64,000 nucleotides of DNA from JAXHUH01 sp034211175 (GTDB taxonomy: Bacteria > Actinomycetota > Acidimicrobiia > Acidimicrobiales > CAIXPF01), in NCBI GenBank assembly GCA_034211175.1, contig JAXHUH010000239.1, forward strand, positions 1-64,000, in the 5' to 3' direction. Position numbers and translations under genes: made by a program. The notes beneath the pieces were generated by a model that was not told the origin of the DNA, made no database searches, and was given only the letters and a program-made list of their open reading frames with translations. Shown here in pieces: positions 9,251 to 16,466 of the stretch. The first letter of the stretch is position 1; each line of letters starts with the position of its first letter.

Positions 9251-9270
9251 CCTACCGACCAGTAGGTAGG
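9251..9270. promoter_or_regulatory. TetR-type operator palindrome upstream of the desaturase-like gene
   Basis: The 20-bp sequence CCTACCGACCAGTAGGTAGG reads nearly the same on both strands; 8 of 10 paired positions match, with 6-bp perfect arms CCTACC/GGTAGG. The size, the ACYRGT centre and the position 10 bp before the GTG start fit a TetR-family repressor site. No tetR gene is in the window, so the regulator must act in trans. Confidence 0.6.
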
Positions 9271-9427
9271 CATTGGAAGAGCGTGCCCGGAATTCACGCG
9301 AAGGTTCACCCGGACGGTCGTGGCCGGTGATGGTCGTCGCCCGCCGGGGCGGCCCGGGCACCGCCGACATCGTGGCGGACGTGGCCCGGCGACCACGGCT
9401 CCCCGGCCGCGGCCGGGGAGGGAGGGC

Positions 9428-9475
9428 TACGCTGGCCTCGTGGGTGCAACCGACCAGACCGACCCTCGGTGGTGA
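9428..9475 (+). promoter_or_regulatory. Leaderless-type promoter and 11-codon mini-ORF before the HATPase-like gene
   Basis: A TACGCT -10 box (9428-9433) lies 6 nt before GTG 9440, the spacing seen for leaderless genes elsewhere in this window. That GTG opens an 11-codon reading frame ending in TGA at 9473-9475. The stop overlaps the GTG start (9469) of the following gene in another frame. It may be a translated leader coupling to the main gene, or the annotated start may be wrong. Confidence 0.35.
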
Positions 9476-9909
9476 GGCCGGGCGCCCCCGAGCAGGCCGG
9501 CACCGTGGCGGACGGCCCCCGGCTCGAGCCCGGCGCCGAGGTCGTGATGCTGAGCGTCCCCTCGCTCGCCGCCTACGGCAGGCTGGCACGGGTCGCCGCG
9601 TCGGGGCTGCTGATCCGCCACGGGTTCTCCTACGCCGAGCTCGAGGACCTGCGCCTCGCGGTCGACGAGGCGATCATCCTCCTCCTCGGCCGCGCCGACC
9701 ACGTCGGGCGCATCCACGTCCGGTTCGGCTTCGACGACGACGGCGTGTTCGTCGAGGCGGTGGCCGAGTTCGACGAGGACCGCCACCTGTGGACCGACGA
9801 GGCGACGGCCCGGTTCCGCCGACTCGTCACCGAGCTGGTCGACGACGTCTCCCTCGACGCCGACCACGGTCGGGTGGCGCTGCGCAAGCACCGGAGCGCC
9901 GCGGCCTAG
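9469..9909 (+). CDS. HATPase-like (anti-sigma/RsbW-type) regulatory protein
   Basis: This 146-residue protein has the layout of an anti-sigma-factor serine kinase-type ATPase domain. The segment LEDLRLAVDEAIILLLG (about residues 63-79) resembles the N-box helix of RsbW/SpoIIAB-like GHKL ATPases, though the canonical Asn of DEAxxN is Ile here. The glycine-rich ATP lid is also not evident. It may therefore be a degenerate ATPase that keeps only a protein-binding role. The start is uncertain (see the upstream mini-ORF). Its neighbours dut and orn face other directions and give no clue to its partner. Confidence 0.55.
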   Translation: MVRPGAPEQAGTVADGPRLEPGAEVVMLSVPSLAAYGRLARVAASGLLIRHGFSYAELEDLRLAVDEAIILLLGRADHVGRIHVRFGFDDDGVFVEAVAEFDEDRHLWTDEATARFRRLVTELVDDVSLDADHGRVALRKHRSAAA

Positions 9910-9915
9910 CCCCGG

Positions 9916-10353
9916 TCACCGACCGGAGTGGCCCCAGCCCCCGGCTCCGCGCTCGGAGCCGGCCAGGCCCGCGGCGAGGACGAACCGCACGTCGGCGGCG
10001 GCGACCACGACCAGCTGGGCGATCCGGTCACCCCTCCGGACCTGGTAGTCCACCGAGGGGTCGTGGTTGACCAGCAGGACGCCGAGCTCGCCGCGGAAGC
10101 CCGAGTCGACCAGGCCCGGGGCGTTCAGGCACGTGACGCCGTGGCGCATCGCCAGACCGCTGCGGGGGACGACGAACGCCGCGTGCCCCTCGGGGAGCTC
10201 GATGGCGAAGCCCGTGTCCACCCGGGCCCGGCCGCCGCCGGCGGCCAGGAGCACGTCCGATCGGGCCCGCAGGTCGAGGCCGGCGTCGCCCTCGTGGGCG
10301 TACGCCGGGACGGGCAGGTCCGGGTCGAGCTGGACGAGGGGGATCGACAGCAC
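9916..10353 (-). CDS. dut: Deoxyuridine 5'-triphosphate nucleotidohydrolase (dUTPase)
   Basis: It hydrolyses dUTP to dUMP and pyrophosphate, keeping uracil out of DNA and supplying dUMP for thymidylate. All five trimeric-dUTPase motifs are visible in 145 residues: AGLDLRA, PRSGLA, the uracil-binding hairpin GLVDSGFRGELGV, GDRIAQLV, and the C-terminal glycine-rich lid ERGAGGWGHSG. The length is typical. It is convergent with the HATPase-like gene and divergent from orn, sharing a short promoter region with it. Confidence 0.95.
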   Translation of the reverse strand: MLSIPLVQLDPDLPVPAYAHEGDAGLDLRARSDVLLAAGGGRARVDTGFAIELPEGHAAFVVPRSGLAMRHGVTCLNAPGLVDSGFRGELGVLLVNHDPSVDYQVRRGDRIAQLVVVAAADVRFVLAAGLAGSERGAGGWGHSGR

Positions 10354-10413
10354 CGCCGGAGGCTAGCGCCCCGGCCGCGGGCGACCCTCCCCGGTGCGAG
10401 CGGGCGCCGCCGG

Positions 10414-10419
10414 TACAGT
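10414..10419 (+). promoter_or_regulatory. Leaderless -10 box of orn
   Basis: TACAGT followed by 8 nt and then the GTG start of orn. The spacing implies that transcription starts at or next to the first base of the start codon. No Shine-Dalgarno sequence precedes the GTG. Confidence 0.5.
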
Positions 10420-10427
10420 CGGGGGCC

Positions 10428-10967
10428 GTGCTGGCCTGGATGGACCTGGAGATGACGGGGCTCGACCCGGGCAGCGACGTCATCGTCGAGATCGCGACGA
10501 TCATCACCGACGACGAGCTCGAGATCGTGGCCGAGGGCCCCGACCTCGTCATCGGCCACGACGAGGCGACCCTGGCCCGGATGAACGACCACGTCCGGCG
10601 CATGCACCGCAGCTCCGGCCTCCTGCCGCTCATCGAGGCGTCGGAGGTGACGTTGGCCGACGCCGGCGCCGCGACGCTCGAGTTCCTGCGCAGCCACATC
10701 GAGGAGGAGCGCACGGTGCCGCTGTGCGGCAACTCGATCGGGACCGACCGCCGGTTCCTCGCCGCCTACCTCCCCGACATCGAGGAGTTCCTCCACTACC
10801 GCAGCGTCGACGTGTCGACGGTGAAGGAGCTCACCCGCCGCTGGTACCCGGGCGCCCTGCGCGACGCCCCCCGCAAGGCGGCCAACCACCGGGCGCTCGA
10901 CGACATCCGCGAGAGCATCGAGGAGCTCCGCTACTACCGCGGCGCCGTCTTCCGCCCCACCGAGTGA
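10428..10967 (+). CDS. orn: Oligoribonuclease
   Basis: This is a DEDDh-type 3'-5' exonuclease that finishes RNA decay by degrading 2-5-nt RNAs, including the pGpG formed from cyclic-di-GMP. The 179-residue protein shows the Exo I motif WMDLEMTGLDP, the middle acidic residues in CGNSIGTDRRFLAAYLP, and the terminal NHRALDDIRESIEEL block with its catalytic His and Asp. Length and order match bacterial Orn. Translation appears leaderless. The gene ends at a strong hairpin shared with the convergent binding-protein gene. Confidence 0.95.
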   Translation: MLAWMDLEMTGLDPGSDVIVEIATIITDDELEIVAEGPDLVIGHDEATLARMNDHVRRMHRSSGLLPLIEASEVTLADAGAATLEFLRSHIEEERTVPLCGNSIGTDRRFLAAYLPDIEEFLHYRSVDVSTVKELTRRWYPGALRDAPRKAANHRALDDIRESIEELRYYRGAVFRPTE

Positions 10968-10975
10968 CCGGCCCG

Positions 10976-11004
10976 GACCCCCGCCGTCCGCAACGACGGG
11001 GGTC
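10976..11004. terminator. Hairpin between convergent orn and binding-protein genes
   Basis: The inverted repeat GACCCCCG...CGGGGGTC (8-bp outer stem, further pairing CGT/ACG inside) lies 9 nt after the orn stop and 7 nt before the stop of the opposing gene. It is well placed to terminate transcription from both sides. No uridine tract is present. Confidence 0.55.
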
Positions 11005-11010
11005 GAGCGA

Positions 11011-12117
11011 TCACGAGGTCAGGGCCAGGCGCACCGTCTCGAGGAACGCGAGCTGCGCGCTCGGACCGCCGAAGGTCATCTCCCACTCGTAGGTGGTGAC
11101 ATCGCCGGCCTCGACGAACGGCAGCTGCGTCCACAGCGGGTTCTCGGCCAGGCCCGCGAGCCACTCGCTCTCGGCGAGGTGCTCCAGGCCGGTCGGCACG
11201 AAGGCGTGGTCGAGATCGGCCAACCGGTCGAGCTGCTCGGCGCTGAGCGACGTGCCGCCGGAACCGGCCAGGCCGTCCGTCGTGGCCAACGGGTGGATCG
11301 ACAGGCCGAGGTCGTCGAAGACCCGGCACTCGACGCCGTAGGAGCACGTCGCCTGGACCTGGTCCCACTCCTGGAGGCTGGCGACGACGATCTCGCTCGT
11401 CGGTGCGCCGGTCGCGGCCTCGATCTCGCCGCGCACCTCGGCGAGGCGGGCCTCGTAGAAGTCCACGTAGGCGCGGTACTGGTCGAGCCGGCCGAAGTCC
11501 TCGGCGATCCGCTCGAAGTAGGTGAGCCAGACCTCGCCGCCGTAGTGGGGGTAGCTGTAGGTCGGCGCGATCTCCGACAGCAGCTCGCCGATCTCCGGGT
11601 CGTGGCCGAAGCCGTCGAGGATCAGGTCGGGTTCGGCGAGGGCGACGGCCTCGTAGTTGAACTCGGGGTAGTTCGGGAACGTCTCGATCCCGGCCAGCTC
11701 GGCGGCCGGGAAGAAGCACGGCCAGGCGGTGTAGCCGTCACGCCTCGGCTGGGTGGGGTTGAGCGGGAAGCCGAGCGCCAGCAGCGTGTCGACGTCGACC
11801 GTGTAGAACCCGAGCGCCCGCTGCGGGGCGGCGGGCGCGGTGAGCTCGCGGGCGGGGCTCTCGATCGTGACCGTCCCCTCCCCCTCGGTCACCGGCTCGA
11901 CGGCCGGCCGCTCGAACGTCGGCGACCCCTCGCACGCCTCGTCCTGCGTCGCCGTGTCCGCCACGGCGTCGGTGTCCTCGTCCCCGGTGGTCGAGTCCCC
12001 GTCGGTGTCCTCATCGACCGAGTCCCCGGAGGTCGAGTCCCCATCGGCCGAGTCCCCGTCGGCGGACAGGGCGCGGCGAAGAGCGGGGTCGAGCACGAGC
12101 GCCAGGCTCGTGCTCAC
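11011..12117 (-). CDS. Iron-siderophore-type ABC transporter substrate-binding protein
   Basis: The C-terminal about 260 residues form a periplasmic-binding-protein domain of the FecB/FepB type (TLLALGFPL, LAEPDLILDGFGHDPEI, and ADLDHAFVPTG near the second lobe). Such proteins capture ferric siderophores or heme-like ligands for an ABC importer. From GTG 12117 the protein is 368 residues. Residues about 20-55 are a low-complexity Asp/Ser/Thr repeat built from units like DGDSADGDST. No convincing signal peptide or lipobox is visible at this start, which is odd for an exported protein. Either the start is wrong, the N-terminus is damaged, or export is unusual. It follows an AraC regulator by 58 nt; no permease or ATPase is nearby. 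Confidence 0.75.
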   Translation of the reverse strand: MSTSLALVLDPALRRALSADGDSADGDSTSGDSVDEDTDGDSTTGDEDTDAVADTATQDEACEGSPTFERPAVEPVTEGEGTVTIESPARELTAPAAPQRALGFYTVDVDTLLALGFPLNPTQPRRDGYTAWPCFFPAAELAGIETFPNYPEFNYEAVALAEPDLILDGFGHDPEIGELLSEIAPTYSYPHYGGEVWLTYFERIAEDFGRLDQYRAYVDFYEARLAEVRGEIEAATGAPTSEIVVASLQEWDQVQATCSYGVECRVFDDLGLSIHPLATTDGLAGSGGTSLSAEQLDRLADLDHAFVPTGLEHLAESEWLAGLAENPLWTQLPFVEAGDVTTYEWEMTFGGPSAQLAFLETVRLALTS

Positions 12118-12175
12118 CGATTGCGCGGCGGCGACATCCGGTTGCGCGGCGCGACGCTCCCCGGCCCGATGTCGC

Positions 12176-12961
12176 TCACCGGAGGACGGCGACGGCGTCG
12201 ACCGCCTCCCCCTCGGGGAAGTACGACGCCGGCGTCCGGCCGGTCGCCCGGCGGAAGGCGTGGATGAACGAGCTCGCCGTCGAGTAGCCGACCCGGCGGG
12301 CGACGACCCCGACCGGCGTGCCCTCGCCGAGCTCGGCGATCGCGGACCGGACGCGGGCGTTCGTGCGCCACTGGCCGAACGACAGGGACGTCTCCGCCCG
12401 GAACGTCCGGGCGAGGGTCCGGGCACTGGCCCCGACCTCGCGCCCCCAGTCCTCGAGCTCCCACTCGTTGGCCGGGTCGGACAGCACCGCGTCGGCGATC
12501 CGACGGCACCGCTCGTCCGCCGGCAGCAGCAGCTCGACCGTCGGGCTCGTGAGCTGGGGGCGCACGAGGTCGAGGACGACCTGCTCGGCATGGGCCCGAT
12601 CGTCGGGATCGAGCGGGCCCCCGAGGTGGGCGAGCAGCTGGCGCACGAGCGGGCCCAGCGAGATCGGCGCGAGCTGCGACCACAACGAGGGGCACCGCTC
12701 GGCCGGCACGTAGGCCCAGGCGCAGACGAACTCGTTGCTCGTCGCCACCCGGTGGACGACGTCGCGGGGGATCCACAGCCCGGTCGCCGGCCCGACGAGC
12801 CAGGAGCGGCCACCGCCGACCTCGACCCGATAGGTGCCGGACCGGCTCCACACGAGCTCGTGGGTGTCGTGGGTGTGCCACGGATGGGACTCCTTCGCCG
12901 GGATCGGTTCGACGAAGACCTCGAAGGACCTCCAATGGCCGTCGTTAAGTGTGCTTGACAT
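12176..12961 (-). CDS. AraC-family transcriptional regulator with cupin sensor domain
   Basis: This 261-residue DNA-binding protein has an N-terminal cupin-like sensor (HPWHTHDTHELVWSRSGTY, about residues 26-44, with His residues suited to metal binding). A C-terminal double helix-turn-helix follows (WGREVGASARTLARTFRAE and VARRVGYSTASSFIHAFRR). It precedes and probably co-transcribes with the siderophore-type binding protein, a pairing common for AraC regulators that sense a loaded siderophore. The ATG at 12961 sits head-to-head with an open frame on the other strand, but the better-supported start of that neighbour is at 13091. Confidence 0.85.
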   Translation of the reverse strand: MSSTLNDGHWRSFEVFVEPIPAKESHPWHTHDTHELVWSRSGTYRVEVGGGRSWLVGPATGLWIPRDVVHRVATSNEFVCAWAYVPAERCPSLWSQLAPISLGPLVRQLLAHLGGPLDPDDRAHAEQVVLDLVRPQLTSPTVELLLPADERCRRIADAVLSDPANEWELEDWGREVGASARTLARTFRAETSLSFGQWRTNARVRSAIAELGEGTPVGVVARRVGYSTASSFIHAFRRATGRTPASYFPEGEAVDAVAVLR

Positions 12962-13077
12962 ATGGCCAACGTAGCCCGGAGCGCGGAACGGCGCCTCCCC
13001 GGCATCGCCCGGAGCGGGCGCCATCGGCCGCACACCGCGGTCGATGACGGGATGCGGTACCGAACGAGCGCTCCATC

Positions 13078-13083
13078 TAGGGT
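13078..13083 (+). promoter_or_regulatory. Leaderless -10 box of the MBL-fold gene
   Basis: TAGGGT followed by 7 nt and then ATG 13091. This spacing supports the internal ATG over the longer open frame starting at 12962. Confidence 0.45.
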
Positions 13084-13090
13084 CGAGCGG

Positions 13091-14278
13091 ATGGCTGGTC
13101 CGACCAGCTCCTCCGACGGCGAGCGCGCCCCATCGCAGGGCGGCTCGACCGAGGCGACGACCCCCGCCCCGGGCGGCGACGTGCGCGAGGAGCGGCGCCC
13201 GCCGGTCGACCACGCCACCGAGATGGCACCGGGCATCCTCCGGATCCAGCTGCCCATCTCGATGCCGGGCCTCGGCCACGTCAACTGCTACGCGCTCGAG
13301 GACGACCGGGGCTGGGCCCTCGTCGACCCCGGGCTCCCCGGCCGGGGCCCGTGGCGCGAGCTGACCCGACGCCTCGACGCCGCCGGCATCCCGCTGCGGC
13401 GCGTCCACACCGTCGTCGTGACCCACTCCCACCCCGACCACTTCGGGGCGGCCGAGGCGATCCGCCGCGAGACCGGTGCCGAGCTCGTCACCGAGCACCA
13501 CTTCAAGACGTTCTGGGACCCGGACGAGGAGGACGACGAGGAGAAGGACCTCGCGGCCACCGCCGCCCACCGGGACGAGCAGCGGGGCGCGCTCGACCGG
13601 ATCCGGCGCGCCGCCCGCGACCTCGGCGCCTCCCACCCCCGCTGGGACCGACCGACCCCGTGGGGCGGCCGCAGCCCGAGGCCGGGCTGGCGCATGCGCA
13701 TGCAGTGGCGCCTCTCCCAGACCATCGGCAGCCGCTACCTGCACCCGCCGACCCCGACGTCCCGGGTGATCGACGGGGAGGTGGTCAAGCTCGGCGGCCG
13801 CGAGTGGACGGCCCTCCACACGCCGGGGCACACGACCGACCACCTGTGCCTCTTCGACGCCGACGGCGGGATCGTCATCTCCGGCGACCACGTGCTGCCG
13901 ACGATCACGCCCCACATCTCCGGGCTGACCCGCACGGCCGACCCGCTGCGCCAGTTCTTCGACTCGCTCGAGCGCATGCACACGCTCGATGACGTGTCGC
14001 TCGTGCTGCCCGCCCACGGCCTCCACTTCGACGACCTGTCGGGACGCGTCGGTGCCATCGAGCGCCACCACGCCGAGCGGTTGACGATCCTGGTGGACGC
14101 CGGCGACGAGCTGGGCGAGGCGAACGTCGGCGCGTACAGCCAGCGCCTGTTCCGGCCCCGGTCGTGGGGCCCGATGGCCGACAGCGAGACCTACGCCCAC
14201 CTCGAGCACCTCCGCCACGAGGGCCGGGCGGAGCGTCGGCGGGTCGAGGGCGAGCTGCGCTACCGCATCACCGCGTGA
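13091..14278 (+). CDS. MBL-fold metallohydrolase
   Basis: This is a zinc-dependent metallo-beta-lactamase-fold hydrolase of unknown substrate, probably cytosolic. The signature THSHPDHFG (HxHxDH, about residues 110-118) is followed by HTPGHTTDHLCLF and SGDHVLPTITPH, the remaining metal-ligand loops. A helical insertion between the first and second metal motifs (about residues 130-215, rich in Glu, Arg and Trp) distinguishes it from short glyoxalase II enzymes. The ATG at 13091 gives 395 residues and is preceded by a leaderless-type -10 box. The first about 55 residues are disordered and Ser/Thr/Pro rich. Confidence 0.82.
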   Translation: MAGPTSSSDGERAPSQGGSTEATTPAPGGDVREERRPPVDHATEMAPGILRIQLPISMPGLGHVNCYALEDDRGWALVDPGLPGRGPWRELTRRLDAAGIPLRRVHTVVVTHSHPDHFGAAEAIRRETGAELVTEHHFKTFWDPDEEDDEEKDLAATAAHRDEQRGALDRIRRAARDLGASHPRWDRPTPWGGRSPRPGWRMRMQWRLSQTIGSRYLHPPTPTSRVIDGEVVKLGGREWTALHTPGHTTDHLCLFDADGGIVISGDHVLPTITPHISGLTRTADPLRQFFDSLERMHTLDDVSLVLPAHGLHFDDLSGRVGAIERHHAERLTILVDAGDELGEANVGAYSQRLFRPRSWGPMADSETYAHLEHLRHEGRAERRRVEGELRYRITA

Positions 14279-14283
14279 GCCGC

Positions 14284-14299
14284 TCAGTCAGTTGACTGA
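14284..14299. terminator. Short palindrome between convergent genes
   Basis: TCAGTCA-GT-TGACTGA is a 7-bp perfect inverted repeat 6 nt after the MBL gene stop and 15 nt from the stop of the opposing thioesterase gene. It could act as a weak bidirectional terminator. The arms are short and there is no uridine run. Confidence 0.35.
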
Positions 14300-14313
14300 C
14301 CGTGGCTGGCCGC

Positions 14314-15141
14314 TCATCCGGGGAGGGGGCCGACCACGCACGACGCGGCCACCGCGCCGTCGGCCACGAACCACACCCGCGCCCCGGCGTCGTCGTCGGC
14401 CGCGACCACGGTGAGGTCCTGGCCCGCCTCCGCGCCGGCGCGGTGCTCGACCGACGCCCGCAGCGGTGCCCGCAGGTCTCGGCGTCGGGAGAGCTCACCC
14501 TCGAGCGCCTCCCAGTAGACGGCGTTGTTCATGTGCCCCATCAGGTCGAGGTCGGTGACCCGCAGCGTCCACGGGACCTCCCGGACGTCGCCCGGCGGCT
14601 CGGGGTGCTCGAGACGGGCCCGCACGGTCCGGCCCGCGGCCGAGGGCCCGTACACGGCCTCGAAGCGGGGGCCGAGGCGCCGGGGCCGTGACGTGCTCGG
14701 GTCGACGTGGACCCAGATGGCGACCGCGTCGGCGACGAGCTCGCCGCCGGAGGAGACGATGACCGTGCGCCGCTCGGCCCAGCGCGCGCCGAGGCCGCTG
14801 CACCACGTCGTCAGCTCGAGGTCGTCGCGGAACCCGCACGTGCGGTGGACGTCGATCGCAGTGCGGCGCACGACCCATCCGGCCGCGTCCTCGATGTCGG
14901 CGCTGGAGGCGTCGTCGTTGGCCACGTCCTGCAGGTACCGGGCCGTGGCGTCGAGCCGCAGCCGGCCCCGCGCGCTGACGTCACCGAGGCGGACCCGGCG
15001 CCGGACCGAGTAGCGACGCCCCGCCACCGGAGCGGGCACCGGCCGGGAACCGACCGGCGCCGCCTCACCCTGCGGGCCGGGACCTTCGGAACGGTCGCCG
15101 TCGACCGGCTCGCCTGCGGAGGGGACGGGTTCGGGGGGCAC
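14314..15141 (-). CDS. Acyl-ACP thioesterase-like protein (double hotdog)
   Basis: This is a predicted fatty acyl-ACP or acyl-CoA thioesterase releasing free fatty acids. The 275-residue protein has two hotdog halves. The first holds ATARYLQDVANDDASS and RRTAIDVHR (about residues 65-105). The second holds VTDLDLMGHMNNAVYWEALE (about residues 192-211), where the Asp/His/Asn-containing GHMNNAVY is the catalytic-type motif of the FatA/FatB family. The first about 40 residues are Pro/Gly/Glu-rich and probably unstructured, so the real start could be internal. The next gene is divergent. Confidence 0.82.
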   Translation of the reverse strand: MPPEPVPSAGEPVDGDRSEGPGPQGEAAPVGSRPVPAPVAGRRYSVRRRVRLGDVSARGRLRLDATARYLQDVANDDASSADIEDAAGWVVRRTAIDVHRTCGFRDDLELTTWCSGLGARWAERRTVIVSSGGELVADAVAIWVHVDPSTSRPRRLGPRFEAVYGPSAAGRTVRARLEHPEPPGDVREVPWTLRVTDLDLMGHMNNAVYWEALEGELSRRRDLRAPLRASVEHRAGAEAGQDLTVVAADDDAGARVWFVADGAVAASCVVGPLPG

Positions 15142-15312
15142 GGTCGGAGAACCTTAGGCGGCCCTCGGACGTAGGACGATCGTGTCCCGGGCGAACCACC
15201 GTCCGTTAATTCAGTTGACGCACAACTCCAGCCGTGGTGGAGTCAGCGTCACGTCGTGTTGCGAACCCCGGCACGACATTGGGATCACGAGCAGCGAGAG
15301 GAGGAGCGAACG

Positions 15313-15666
15313 ATGCTGAACACACTGATGCTCACGCCGACCGAGTCGACGAACCGCACCGACGCGCTCCTGCTCACGCACGCGCTCGGTACCACCGCCG
15401 GCTCGACCCCGCGTCCGCGCGCCAACGCGCCGCGTCGCATCACGAGCCCGGCGACGTCCTGGCGAGTCACGGCAGCCACGGGCCCGCGCCCGGCCGCCGC
15501 CCCGCTCGCCGACACGTGTGGCACCGATGCCCGCTCGGCTGGCTGGTGCGCCGATGACGCCACCTCGCGACATCGCGAGATTTCCGGCATCAACGCGCAG
15601 GCCTTCGGGCTCATGAACACCGTCAAGGTGTATGACGCGCGGCCTGAGGAGGCAGCACCCTCGTAG
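15313..15666 (+). CDS. Possible upstream ORF in the WhiB leader
   Basis: An ATG preceded by a very strong ribosome binding site (gagaggaggagcg) opens a 117-codon frame ending 31 nt before the terminator hairpin at 15698. The predicted peptide (MLNTLMLTPTESTN...) is rich in Thr, Ala, Arg and Pro and looks like no folded family. Its position in the leader of a WhiB7-like gene, before a terminator, suggests a regulatory translated leader rather than a functional protein. A shorter in-frame start, ATG 15613 (17 codons), has no clear ribosome binding site. An isolated TTGACG at 15215-15220 could be a -35 element. It may also be untranslated. Confidence 0.4.
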   Translation: MLNTLMLTPTESTNRTDALLLTHALGTTAGSTPRPRANAPRRITSPATSWRVTAATGPRPAAAPLADTCGTDARSAGWCADDATSRHREISGINAQAFGLMNTVKVYDARPEEAAPS

Positions 15667-15697
15667 CGAATCATCGCTCACGCAGGGCTCACGCTCC

Positions 15698-15730
15698 GAA
15701 GGCCGCCGGTTCAACCGGCGGCCTTCTTCG
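15698..15730 (+). terminator. Strong intrinsic terminator / attenuator before whiB
   Basis: A perfect 14-bp stem (GAAGGCCGCCGGTT at 15698-15711 pairing with AACCGGCGGCCTTC at 15713-15726) is followed by the T-containing sequence ttcgttgt. It lies 56 nt upstream of the whiB ATG and on the same strand, so transcripts must read through it to express whiB. An alternative pairing exists: ggccttcg at 15600-15607 is complementary to cgaaggcc at 15697-15704 and could disrupt the stem. Confidence 0.75.
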
Positions 15731-15781
15731 TTGTCCGACCACCGACCAACGATTCCATCACGAGCGACAGGGGAACCCCAG

Positions 15782-16162
15782 ATGCACGCCCCGGACGGCA
15801 TCCGTACCGAGACCCTCGACCAGTCAGATCCCATCCCCCAGACCGGCCTCCTCACCGTCGAGAGCTGGTGGCACGAGGCATCGTGCCGGAACCTCACCGG
15901 AGAGCTCGCCCACCTCTTCTTCTCCGAGGAGCTCGGCGACATCGCACAGGCCAAGCGGATCTGCGCGGAATGCCCCACGCTCGCCCCGTGTTTGGAGGGC
16001 GCCATGCAGCGGCGCGAGCCATGGGGGGTCTGGGGTGGTCAGCTGTTCCGGAACGGGCGGATCCTCGCCACGAAACGAAGGCGGGGGCGGCCACCGAAAC
16101 ACCCACGGCCCGAGGACCAGCTCCCCGACGTCCCGATCCCCGAGCACCTGCGCTCGGCCTGA
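15782..16162 (+). CDS. WhiB-family iron-sulfur transcription factor, WhiB7-like
   Basis: This is a [4Fe-4S]-binding regulator that works with the principal sigma factor. From ATG 15782 (ribosome binding site aggggaacc) it has 126 residues. The cluster ligands are C35, C61, C64 and C70 (C-x25-C-x2-C-x5-C), followed by the beta-turn GVWGG (82-86). A basic tail carries RGRPP (101-105), an AT-hook like the one that distinguishes WhiB7 from other WhiB proteins. Known WhiB7 proteins drive intrinsic antibiotic resistance and are controlled by leader attenuation. The long leader with an ORF and a terminator here fits that model. Assignment to WhiB7 rather than another AT-hook WhiB is an inference. 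Confidence 0.85.
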   Translation: MHAPDGIRTETLDQSDPIPQTGLLTVESWWHEASCRNLTGELAHLFFSEELGDIAQAKRICAECPTLAPCLEGAMQRREPWGVWGGQLFRNGRILATKRRRGRPPKHPRPEDQLPDVPIPEHLRSA

Positions 16163-16182
16163 TCGGTCCTCCGGGGAGCAGC

Positions 16183-16212
16183 GCCCGCCGGTCACGCAGG
16201 TGACCGGCGGGC
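16183..16212 (+). terminator. Hairpin after whiB
   Basis: The 13-bp perfect stem GCCCGCCGGTCAC / GTGACCGGCGGGC with a GCAG tetraloop begins 21 nt after the whiB stop. It lacks a uridine run, as is common in GC-rich actinobacteria. Beyond it, up to the promoter at 16455, I see no gene-like sequence. Confidence 0.6.
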
Positions 16213-16454
16213 CCGGCCCTCACGACACCCGGTACCGGGCACCGAAGACGACCGCCGACGGTCGCGGACCGGGCCCGGGCCGGATGGCGACGACACACGG
16301 CGGGCCTCCGGGCGGCCGTGACGACCGCAGCGACGCGGACGGCCGGGGTGACGGCGCCGCCACGCCCGAAGGTGTGGCGCCCGGCCGAGCCCCGACCCGT
16401 CCCGTCGCCGCCTCAGGGGCCCGTCGCGCCTCACCACAACGGCGGACCGGCCGC

Positions 16455-16460
16455 TACGGT
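16455..16460 (+). promoter_or_regulatory. Leaderless -10 box of the thioredoxin-like operon
   Basis: TACGGT followed by 6 nt and then GTG 16467. The same gctacggtcgg string is used before the ABC transporter gene at 24728, so both promoters may share a sigma factor. Confidence 0.5.
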
Positions 16461-16466
16461 CGGACC

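Noticed and set aside
12962..13090. Longer N-terminus for the MBL-fold protein starting at 12962
   Set aside because: The extra 43 residues are Arg-rich and unconserved in appearance, and the ATG at 13091 has a -10 box at leaderless spacing.
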